From JABMMZ01 sp044373665 (GTDB lineage: Bacteria; Bacteroidota; Bacteroidia; NS11-12g; UBA955), in NCBI GenBank assembly GCA_044373665.1, contig JBIPNH010000017.1, positions 1 to 28,268 of the forward strand: a DNA stretch of 28,268 bases, in the 5' to 3' direction. Position 1 is the stretch's first letter. Each line of letters opens with the position of its first letter. Shown one piece after another: positions 1 through 6,897 of the stretch. Position numbers and translations under genes: made by a program. The notes beneath the pieces are model-generated. The model was given only the letters and a program-made list of their open reading frames with translations, searched no databases and was not told the DNA's origin.

Positions 1-922
1 TGCCATTTTTCTTGTGAAATTTCTCTGTTTCATCTAATTGATTGTTCTTGAGATAAGAAGAAATAATAGGCATTGAAATTTGCATAATAGTTCGTCTAGG
101 GATTTCAATAAAGGTTGCTAGGGTGAATCCAATACTATATATAGCGACGTTACTCAAGTCTTTTTCTAATTTGGAAACCAAGATGAAATCTATTTTGGGA
201 ACCACTAAAGATGAAATAGCCGAAAAAATTAAAATTAACGTAAATAATAATATTTCATTTCGGAGTTTTTTGTTAGCATTCAAAAACTCAAAATCGGGAA
301 CCATGTGAAGCTTGGTCAGTTTGCTTAAAAAGAACAAATTAAGGAATAAAGTAGAAGCGTATGCCCCCACAACCAACCAAATACAGGTTTTGAAATCAAT
401 GAGTTTAAAATAATATAAAGCGGCTCCAACTATTATTAGAAGTCTCATTAAAACTTCTTTAGAAAAATTAGTGACGGCTATTCTTCCATGATTGGCACAA
501 CTTACCTCTGTTACTGCAATATAGATATTGGCAATAATTAATAAGATAAACATAGGGAATAGTTCTTTGTATTGGAGGGCATCTTCGTTTATAAAGACAA
601 AAAAAGATTGTCCAAAAAACAAAAAGAACATCATTAATAAAATAAAACCAATTGCCGGAATTGTAAATGCCCAAAAGAAAAAGCCATGGTGTTTCTGATC
701 ATTTGTTTTAAAATAAGGAAAAAAACGGTTGATACTGGAATTAGTTCCCATTAATGCAAAAGCAGAAAGTACACCACCAAGTTCTATAAATAAGCGATAA
801 GCACCCAGTTCTCTAGGGGTAAAAAAAAGTGGAAATAAAAAGATTAGACTAATAAACCCTAGAACAACTCCAATGTAATTTGAAATTGAGGCTTTAAAAC
901 TTTGTCTGATTATTACTCCCAT
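1..922 (-). CDS. Polysaccharide flippase (MATE/Wzx-like), 3' end outside window
   Basis: The frame opens at an ATG (920-922) and stays open to the window edge, giving about 307 residues without a stop, so the C-terminal part is missing. The protein begins MGVIIRQSFKASISNYIGVV and is dominated by long hydrophobic segments with short polar loops, the pattern of the oligosaccharide flippase / polysaccharide export family (usually 430-500 residues and 12-14 helices). Such proteins move lipid-linked sugar repeat units across the inner membrane. It lies 80 bases downstream of the WbsX-type gene in the same orientation and is probably the last visible gene of the surface-polysaccharide operon. Family assignment rests on hydropathy, the N-terminal style and the neighbours; the transported glycan cannot be inferred. 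Confidence 0.8.
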   Translation of the reverse strand, partial: MGVIIRQSFKASISNYIGVVLGFISLIFLFPLFFTPRELGAYRLFIELGGVLSAFALMGTNSSINRFFPYFKTNDQKHHGFFFWAFTIPAIGFILLMMFFLFFGQSFFVFINEDALQYKELFPMFILLIIANIYIAVTEVSCANHGRIAVTNFSKEVLMRLLIIVGAALYYFKLIDFKTCIWLVVGAYASTLFLNLFFLSKLTKLHMVPDFEFLNANKKLRNEILLFTLILIFSAISSLVVPKIDFILVSKLEKDLSNVAIYSIGFTLATFIEIPRRTIMQISMPIISSYLKNNQLDETEKFHKKNG

Positions 923-1002
923 TTTACTGTTGCGAATTTATATTAAAATAGAAGAGTCGATTTAACTTGTCGATTAAAAGTGTTATTTATGAGGTGGATT
1001 AT

Positions 1003-2082
1003 TTATTGAGTTTCATCTAAAGCTTCTTTTAAGGCTTCGAGATAGGCTTTGCCAAATTTTAAGTCGGGCTCCATATAATTGCCTTCTGCCCATTCATTCC
1101 ACGAACGTATAAACACTATTTGCTTTTCTTGTGGCTTGTCTTTTACCATATTCAAAACATTTTTAACATGTTTTTTAAAAGCTACAGGATTAGAATTGTG
1201 TAATATATGCCCATTTCTACCAGAGCGTGGAGAGTGGTCCCAATTAGGGAAAATACTTGGGTAGCAGTCCGTTCTTTGGTCTTCATTCCCATGGAAATGT
1301 TTGGCGCATTTTTCGTAATCCAACACCCTGCCACGTTTAAGGAAAATACGCATAAACTTAACATAGGCTCTACTAAGTAAGGAGTATTCTTTTTTGAAAA
1401 CATGGAATAATCTAACCAATCCAACAGCATCAAAACCTTTGTTTTTTAATTTATTTATTTCATCAATGTGGTGCGTATTGCCAACAAAGTGAATGCCTTC
1501 AAGTCCGTTTTCTTTGGCAAGTTTTTGCCATAACTGCATGAAGTTTTCTAAATCAGGTATTTCATTGGGTGCGTAGATGAAAAACAATGGTTTGTTTTCA
1601 ACTTTTATATAGCGTTTGTCTTTAAATGCTGGTAAAAGCGTGTTAAAATGTTCGGTATAGTCGGACTCACCGCCATAAATTTGCTCAATTAAGAGTTTAT
1701 CGTCACCTTCTTTGTTAAATTGTTTGTCTTTCCAACTGTGGTTTGCCCAACCTAAACAGAAAGGGAAGTCGGGTTTCCCGCTTTGTAAAACCTCATTAAA
1801 GGGTCTTTCAAGTAAGCGTTTGCCATTGCCAAAATAATAATGCCAATAACAAAAACCTTCAACACCATATTCTTGTGCAAGTTTGGCTTGAGCCTCGCGT
1901 GATTCGGAAAGTCTTAAATCATAATATCCTAGGTCGGCAGGCACACGGGGTTGGTAGTGATTCTTGAAAAGCGGTTTAGCTTTTCCCACATTGGTCCATT
2001 CTGTAAATCCTTTGCCCCACCACACGTCATTTTCTGGAATTGGGTGAAACTGAGGTAAATATATTGCTATAATTCTAGCCAT
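1003..2082 (-). CDS. WbsX-type glycan biosynthesis protein (GH99-like domain)
   Basis: A 359-residue protein starting MARIIAIYLPQFHPIPEND and continuing with WWGKGFTEWTNVGKAKPLF. This opening, with the later FCYWHYYFGNGKRLLE, LGWANHSW and FIRSWNEWAEGNYMEPD segments, is characteristic of the WbsX family found in O-antigen and capsule loci. WbsX proteins have a TIM-barrel resembling glycoside hydrolase family 99 and are usually annotated as glycosyltransferases or glycosidases; the exact reaction is not settled. Length is normal for the family. The ATG overlaps the last 8 bases of the upstream acyltransferase gene, so the two are probably translationally coupled. No signal peptide is visible, which suggests a cytoplasmic role. 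Confidence 0.88.
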   Translation of the reverse strand: MARIIAIYLPQFHPIPENDVWWGKGFTEWTNVGKAKPLFKNHYQPRVPADLGYYDLRLSESREAQAKLAQEYGVEGFCYWHYYFGNGKRLLERPFNEVLQSGKPDFPFCLGWANHSWKDKQFNKEGDDKLLIEQIYGGESDYTEHFNTLLPAFKDKRYIKVENKPLFFIYAPNEIPDLENFMQLWQKLAKENGLEGIHFVGNTHHIDEINKLKNKGFDAVGLVRLFHVFKKEYSLLSRAYVKFMRIFLKRGRVLDYEKCAKHFHGNEDQRTDCYPSIFPNWDHSPRSGRNGHILHNSNPVAFKKHVKNVLNMVKDKPQEKQIVFIRSWNEWAEGNYMEPDLKFGKAYLEALKEALDETQ

Positions 2083-2752
2083 TTTGGGATTGATAATGTT
2101 TAATTTTTTCCACTAGTTTAAGTGCGTCTTCAGTAGTTTGAAGAGGATGATATAGTAGATTGATGTTCTCTTTGATAAAAGTGGAAGGCAAATCATTTAA
2201 ATAAATAGGAGCAATCAATTCGATTATTTCGGGAGGGAATTTATAGCGAATGATTTTGGCAGGATTTCCTCCTACAATAGCATAAGGAGGCACATCTTTG
2301 GTTATCACAGCACCTGCGGCTATCATAGCGCCTTTGCCTATGGTAAGTCCTGATAGTATAATGGCATTAGTGCCTATCCAAACTTCATCTTCAATTATTA
2401 ATGGACCTTTGATAACCGCATCTTTATTTGACGGTTCGACATAGCGACTATACAATGGAAACGTTGATAGTGTATTCATTTGGTGATTAACCCCCAAAAG
2501 GAAAATTACGCCAGGAGCAATTGAAACGAAATTCCCTATTTTAAGACTTTCTCCCTCTTGTTCAAACAAACTTTGGATGTTTAAAGCGCCATAACTCATG
2601 TTGCCCACTTTAACGTTGTTGATAGGAAAAAAACGCTCACCCACCGAAGTTAAATTATGCGAATTTAATTGACGCCATTGTTTCTTAAACGAGCGTTTTT
2701 TAAGCGAATAAACCAATTCTTTGACAACAGGTATTTTGCTGAATAATGACAT
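2075..2752 (-). CDS. Hexapeptide-repeat acyltransferase (CatB/XAT-like)
   Basis: A 225-residue protein with left-handed beta-helix repeats in the middle (IGNFVSIAPGVIF, then VWIGTNAIILSGLTIGKGAMIAAGAVIT) and the closing motif YAIVGGNPAKIIRYKFP. The segment LGVNHQMNTLSTFPLY matches the loop that carries the catalytic histidine in the xenobiotic/CatB acetyltransferase group. The likely role is O- or N-acetylation of a sugar in the surface glycan, using acetyl-CoA; the acceptor is unknown. It follows the FkbM gene with a 1-base gap and overlaps the WbsX-type gene by 8 bases, so it sits inside a compact operon. Family-level confidence is high. Confidence 0.88.
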   Translation of the reverse strand: MSLFSKIPVVKELVYSLKKRSFKKQWRQLNSHNLTSVGERFFPINNVKVGNMSYGALNIQSLFEQEGESLKIGNFVSIAPGVIFLLGVNHQMNTLSTFPLYSRYVEPSNKDAVIKGPLIIEDEVWIGTNAIILSGLTIGKGAMIAAGAVITKDVPPYAIVGGNPAKIIRYKFPPEIIELIAPIYLNDLPSTFIKENINLLYHPLQTTEDALKLVEKIKHYQSQNG

Positions 2753-2753
2753 C

Positions 2754-3644
2754 TTAGTGTTTAACTCCTCTTATTACAGCTTTACTTAATCGTTTTCCCC
2801 AAAATAAATAACCTTCAGAAAAGTTGGTTTTGAAGCCATGATTTCGAAGTAGTTTCTCAAACTTTTCTGGGTCTTTAGGTTTGTGATAGGTGCAAATCGC
2901 AGTGGTAATGTGTTGGCCATTTTCAAGCGTGTTTTTTGCGCCTTCAAGTGCTTTTTGTTCTGCACCCTCAATGTCCATTTTTATAAATAAATGGTGATTC
3001 GGTTTGTCCTTTAAAAATTCATCAATGGTAATAAAATCTTCACTTATTTGGTCGCCCACATATTTCTTAATAATAGTAACTTTTTCTTTCCAAGGTTCAA
3101 ATGTTGCATGAAGGGCATCTATCCAAAAAGGCTCAACTTCAAATAAATAAGCATGTTCTAATTTCTCAATATTATCTAAAGTGAAAATACCTTCAGCAGA
3201 ACCCACATCTAATAGAGTCATCCCTTTTAAATCCTCATAATTTTCAACATAACGGTGTGCACTTCTAATGTCTTGTTCAGTTATTAAACTTTTATATAAT
3301 TTTATAATTTGTGCTTTCCCGAATGTTGAAGTAAAATACAGTTTTTTGCCATTGTGCAGGCAGTAATGCATTTGCTTGTCGTTGTCGAACTCTAAATTGA
3401 CCGTTCTGTTTTTGTAGTCGAGAACATAAGGCGCTGGATAAGAACTTAAGCCGTGTCTACCCATAAATGCTAAGGCTTTGTTATAATCGGTTTTGGGAAG
3501 AATTTTTTGAAACAAGAATGTAAATTTGCATTTAGCATTCATTCTAAAATTCCTGATGAATACCAGTAATTCACCTAAGAAAAAGGTGTAAATATGAGCT
3601 CTAAGCTTAGGCGGAAGTATCGATCTGTAAAGGGTTGCTAGCAT
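2754..3644 (-). CDS. FkbM-family SAM-dependent methyltransferase
   Basis: A 296-residue protein. The glycine-rich SAM-binding motif is LLDVGSAEGIF (DVGSAEG at residues 146-152), and the family signature KMDIEGAE lies at 222-229, followed by ALEGAKNTL. These two blocks define FkbM-type methyltransferases, which in polysaccharide loci O-methylate sugars or glycan ends. The first 140 residues are not a recognised domain and may bind the acceptor. It starts with an ATG 118 bases after the preceding glycosyltransferase gene and is followed after 1 base by the acyltransferase, consistent with joint decoration of the same glycan. The substrate cannot be read from the sequence. Confidence 0.88.
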   Translation of the reverse strand: MLATLYRSILPPKLRAHIYTFFLGELLVFIRNFRMNAKCKFTFLFQKILPKTDYNKALAFMGRHGLSSYPAPYVLDYKNRTVNLEFDNDKQMHYCLHNGKKLYFTSTFGKAQIIKLYKSLITEQDIRSAHRYVENYEDLKGMTLLDVGSAEGIFTLDNIEKLEHAYLFEVEPFWIDALHATFEPWKEKVTIIKKYVGDQISEDFITIDEFLKDKPNHHLFIKMDIEGAEQKALEGAKNTLENGQHITTAICTYHKPKDPEKFEKLLRNHGFKTNFSEGYLFWGKRLSKAVIRGVKH

Positions 3645-3762
3645 TTTTAATTACTTTTTTTTCATGCTAATTTCATTTGATAGAGAAAAACATGAAAGGG
3701 CAAATTTACATTTATTTTTTTTAATCTAAAGAATACAATATTAAGAACTCCTTCAACATTAT

Positions 3763-4899
3763 TTATTGGAGCATTGCATCGCAAATAGTCTCAAATGCTA
3801 TCATTCTAGTTTGAGTGCTATACTGAGCAAAAGTTCTTTTTTGACCATTTAATGCAATTTTTTTGGCTTCGTTTGTGTTTTTTAAGTAATAGTTGATTTT
3901 GTCTATGGCTTCTGCTTTGTTTTTGTAGGTAATGATTTCTTTTTCAGGAACAAACAAGTCGGGTAAATTGCTTTTCCAGTCGGTAAGTAGTAGCGTTCCC
4001 ATGCCAGTAGCCTCGTACAATCTCATATTTCCGGCTTGCAAAGAACCATCTCCATGACTGTTTAGTTGAATGGCATTCTGACCTATTGTTCTATACATTT
4101 CTATGCCATACACGCCACCTAAATTATGAGATTGTAAGGTGTAATAATCTTTAAAATCTTTGAGTCGAAAGTCTTTAAATGCTCTTATTTGAGCGCGACT
4201 TAGCCAAGTATTTTTATTGCCAATATTGCTAATGTACAATTCCAAAGGGATTTTATTTTTCAGAATAGTAAGTAGTAATTCCTTGCGTTCTTTGTGAACA
4301 TTGTCGGATATGGAACCCGTAAAACACAAACGGTTTTGGAATGTTAAACTTGATTTTAATTGATCAAATATTCTTTTGTCGAAACCAAAGGGAAGTAACT
4401 TGCTTTCAAATCCTAAATCTTTATAGATTTTTTTGATATATTCAACACAAGTAATAATTAAATCTACTCCTTTGCTTTGTTGCTTAAACTGACTGCCGGT
4501 GTATCCATCCCAAGCAATGATTTTACTCACATTATACTTTTGTTTAAATTCCTCAGCATTATGGGACATGAAATAACTGCTATTGTCAACAAAAATTATG
4601 GGTTTATAATATTTGATTTGCTCCAAAAAAATATCATCTAAACTTAAATGTGGACTTAGGCCATGTTCACTTGCCCATTTTTTTTGAAGAATCCAATCGT
4701 TTGTAATAATTTCTTCGCAATGGTATTTTTCGCCTTTGTTTAGGTAATAAGAGTATTGGTCAAATTCATTGATGAAATAACCGAATATCTTTGCCTTTAG
4801 TTCTTCAAAAGTTAATAGATTAACATCCGTTAAATGATTGTTGTAAATATCGGAAAGATATCTTTTGGGGATTGTAGATGTTCTAACAATTGAAATCAT
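3763..4899 (-). CDS. CgeB-like family 1 glycosyltransferase
   Basis: A 378-residue protein. The C-terminal half has the layout of the GT-B nucleotide-sugar domain in CgeB/Glyco_trans_1_2 proteins: RLCFTGSISDNVHKERKELL near the middle, then HGDGSLQAGNMRLYEATGMG, the E-x-x-x-G-type motif that contacts the donor, then LLLTDWKSNLPDLFVPEKE and a helical tail. The N-terminal half (FVDNSSYF, IIAWDGYTG) fits the acceptor-side Rossmann domain. It sits between the UDP-GlcNAc 2-epimerase and FkbM genes, so it probably adds a sugar to the surface repeat unit. Donor and acceptor are unknown. There are 76 bases to the upstream epimerase gene; only a 7-of-8 match to the -7 promoter element is visible there. 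Confidence 0.82.
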   Translation of the reverse strand: MISIVRTSTIPKRYLSDIYNNHLTDVNLLTFEELKAKIFGYFINEFDQYSYYLNKGEKYHCEEIITNDWILQKKWASEHGLSPHLSLDDIFLEQIKYYKPIIFVDNSSYFMSHNAEEFKQKYNVSKIIAWDGYTGSQFKQQSKGVDLIITCVEYIKKIYKDLGFESKLLPFGFDKRIFDQLKSSLTFQNRLCFTGSISDNVHKERKELLLTILKNKIPLELYISNIGNKNTWLSRAQIRAFKDFRLKDFKDYYTLQSHNLGGVYGIEMYRTIGQNAIQLNSHGDGSLQAGNMRLYEATGMGTLLLTDWKSNLPDLFVPEKEIITYKNKAEAIDKINYYLKNTNEAKKIALNGQKRTFAQYSTQTRMIAFETICDAMLQ

Positions 4900-4975
4900 T
4901 GGCTCTTTAGTTAAATCAATTTTATTGCAAAGATGCTAAATTAATACTGAATGAAGTTTAAATAGTTTCAGTGGA

Positions 4976-6046
4976 TTATGCTTTCTGGATAAAATCAATA
5001 ATTCGTTCTGCGATTATCTCGCTTGCATTTGCGGTGCCATAAAGAGAATTGTCGAAATGTAAATTCTCGGTTTTTAGTATGTTTTTAATTTCATTTAAAT
5101 CATCAAAAACAAGTGTATTACATCCATTTTCTAATGTTTCAGACCATTCAGTTTCTTTTCTTATTGTGATACATTTTTTTTGAAGCCAATAAGCTTCTTT
5201 TTGCATTCCACCTGAATCGGTAATCACACAGTCGCAGTTTTTTAAATAAGCTAAGTTGTCAAAATAGCCTTGTGGTTCTATAAATTCAATATTGTCAAAG
5301 TTGAGTTCAACTTGATAGGTGTTTTTGAGTAAATTTAAAGTTCTAGGATGGATAGAAAAAATAACTTTTTTGTCAAGTTCGTTTAAAGTATTGAGTATGG
5401 AAATAAGCCTTTCTTTGTCATCCGTATTATAAGGCCTGTGAATGGTGGTGTAATAGTAGTTTTTCTTGGTTATTTCAGGAATGATTTTTTGGTCCAAGCA
5501 AATTGTCATAATGTCTTTCATTACATCGCCGCACAAAAAAATCTGTTTTTGGATACCTTCGTTTGCAAGTTGAGTGACTGAATTTTCTGAAGGGACAAAG
5601 AGTAAATCACTTATATGGTCCGTAAGTATGCGGTTAACTTCCTCGGGCATTTGTTTGTTGAAAGAACGCAATCCTGCCTCAATATGCGCAATAGGAATAT
5701 GTAGTTTTGCCGCAGCCAAAGCAGCCCCAATCGTGGAATTGGTATCGCCATAAACAATAATAAGATCGGGCTTTATCTCAATTAATAGTTCTTCAATACC
5801 AATGATGATATCCGCAGTTTGTTTGCCGTGACTTTTCCCTCCCGATTCTAAAGTTTTATATGGTTGCTTTAATTTTAACTGGTTGAAAAATATTTCACTC
5901 ATATTGGTGTCATAGTGCTGACCTGTATGGATTGAATAAAATTCAACTTGAGGGTATTTAGAAAAAGCTAACTCAATTGGAGAGGCTTTAATAAACTGAG
6001 GGCGAGCTCCAATTACAGATATAATTTTAAGTTTTTTGTCATTCAT
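4976..6046 (-). CDS. wecB: UDP-N-acetylglucosamine 2-epimerase (non-hydrolysing)
   Basis: A 356-residue protein of normal family length. It interconverts UDP-GlcNAc and UDP-ManNAc, feeding ManNAc-type sugars into surface polysaccharide. Visible motifs are the N-terminal GARPQFIKAS (13-22), YGDTNST (99-105), HIEAGLRSFNKQMPEEVNR (121-139) containing the two conserved glutamates E123 and E136, HRPYNTDD starting at His203, and the UDP-binding TDSGGMQKEA (276-285). The GARPQFIKA opening is shared with related epimerases acting on modified UDP-HexNAc (WbpI group), so the substrate could be a diacetamido sugar rather than UDP-GlcNAc. It is the first visible gene of the polysaccharide operon, 77 bases from the convergently placed but co-oriented upstream hydrolase gene; a near-match promoter box (TAGGTTTC) ends 6 bases before its ATG. 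Confidence 0.9.
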   Translation of the reverse strand: MNDKKLKIISVIGARPQFIKASPIELAFSKYPQVEFYSIHTGQHYDTNMSEIFFNQLKLKQPYKTLESGGKSHGKQTADIIIGIEELLIEIKPDLIIVYGDTNSTIGAALAAAKLHIPIAHIEAGLRSFNKQMPEEVNRILTDHISDLLFVPSENSVTQLANEGIQKQIFLCGDVMKDIMTICLDQKIIPEITKKNYYYTTIHRPYNTDDKERLISILNTLNELDKKVIFSIHPRTLNLLKNTYQVELNFDNIEFIEPQGYFDNLAYLKNCDCVITDSGGMQKEAYWLQKKCITIRKETEWSETLENGCNTLVFDDLNEIKNILKTENLHFDNSLYGTANASEIIAERIIDFIQKA

Positions 6047-6123
6047 TTTTGTGAAACCTATGGGGTTTTATTTGCCCGCAATTTATCTATAAATAAAATT
6101 ATTTTTACTAAATTTTTTAAGCA

Positions 6124-6888
6124 TTATAGCAAAAAAGCAAAAAGCTTGTCAATGAACTCTCTAGGGTTGTCTGCATGTAACCAATGACCTGCTTTTGAAA
6201 CAGTTTGGTAAGTCACATTCTTAAAGTAAGATTCTATATAGGGCTTGTCTTCTTCTCTTAAATAATTGGAATTTTCACCCAGAATAAATAGTGTAGGGAT
6301 AGTGTTTGTTTGGCTAAAATTTAATGCACCAATTACTTCAGGATATGCATTCTCTATCGCACTGATATTGCATTTTAGTTCAAATACTCCGTTTTCATTT
6401 CTTTCAATATTTTTGGCTAAAAAAAGTCTAATTCCCATGTTTTGCTCATAAGAGAGTAAAGCATCATCAATGTCTTTTCTTGACTGTAATGTAGACCATG
6501 GAATTTCTTTTAGCGCTTTAAAATAAGGCGTATGGCCAGCCACATAAGTTTTAGGAGCTATGTCAGCCACTATTAATTTTGAAATTCTCTCAGGAAATTG
6601 ATGTGCCGCCCACATGGCCGTTTTGCCTCCCATGCTGTGTCCTAATAAAATGAATTTGTTGATGCCTAAATCGTCTGCCAATTCTATAACATCTTTGGCC
6701 ATTAATTGGTAGCTCATTTCATCTGCATGAGGAGATTTGCCGTGATTGCGCGCATCAATAGTGTAAACAATAAAGTGTTCAGCAAGTACTTTGGCAATGT
6801 TATGCCAATTGTCCAACATGCCAAAAATACCGTGAAGAATAAAAATGGCTTCTCCAGTATTTCCGTATTGTTTGTAGTGAAGCTTCAT
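6124..6888 (-). CDS. Alpha/beta hydrolase (YbfF-type esterase)
   Basis: A 254-residue cytoplasmic protein with a complete alpha/beta-hydrolase core. It shows the oxyanion-hole region ILHGIFGMLDNWHN, DARNHGKSPH, the nucleophile elbow GHSMGG (Ser85) and the C-terminal histidine in AGHWLHADNP (His235). These motifs match YbfF-like esterases, which hydrolyse short acyl or acyl-CoA esters in vitro; the physiological substrate is generally unknown. The usual acidic residue near strand 7 (FILGENSNYL) is less obvious. It begins 9 bases after the sucA stop codon on the same strand, so it is very likely translated from the sucA transcript. No metabolic link between the two products is evident. Confidence 0.85.
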   Translation of the reverse strand: MKLHYKQYGNTGEAIFILHGIFGMLDNWHNIAKVLAEHFIVYTIDARNHGKSPHADEMSYQLMAKDVIELADDLGINKFILLGHSMGGKTAMWAAHQFPERISKLIVADIAPKTYVAGHTPYFKALKEIPWSTLQSRKDIDDALLSYEQNMGIRLFLAKNIERNENGVFELKCNISAIENAYPEVIGALNFSQTNTIPTLFILGENSNYLREEDKPYIESYFKNVTYQTVSKAGHWLHADNPREFIDKLFAFLL

Positions 6889-6897
6889 TTATTTATA

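Noticed and set aside
468..674. Short frames inside the flippase gene on either strand (123-308 and 468-674)
   Set aside because: They are shadows. The minus-strand frame from 922 is continuously open across the whole region and encodes a coherent membrane protein.
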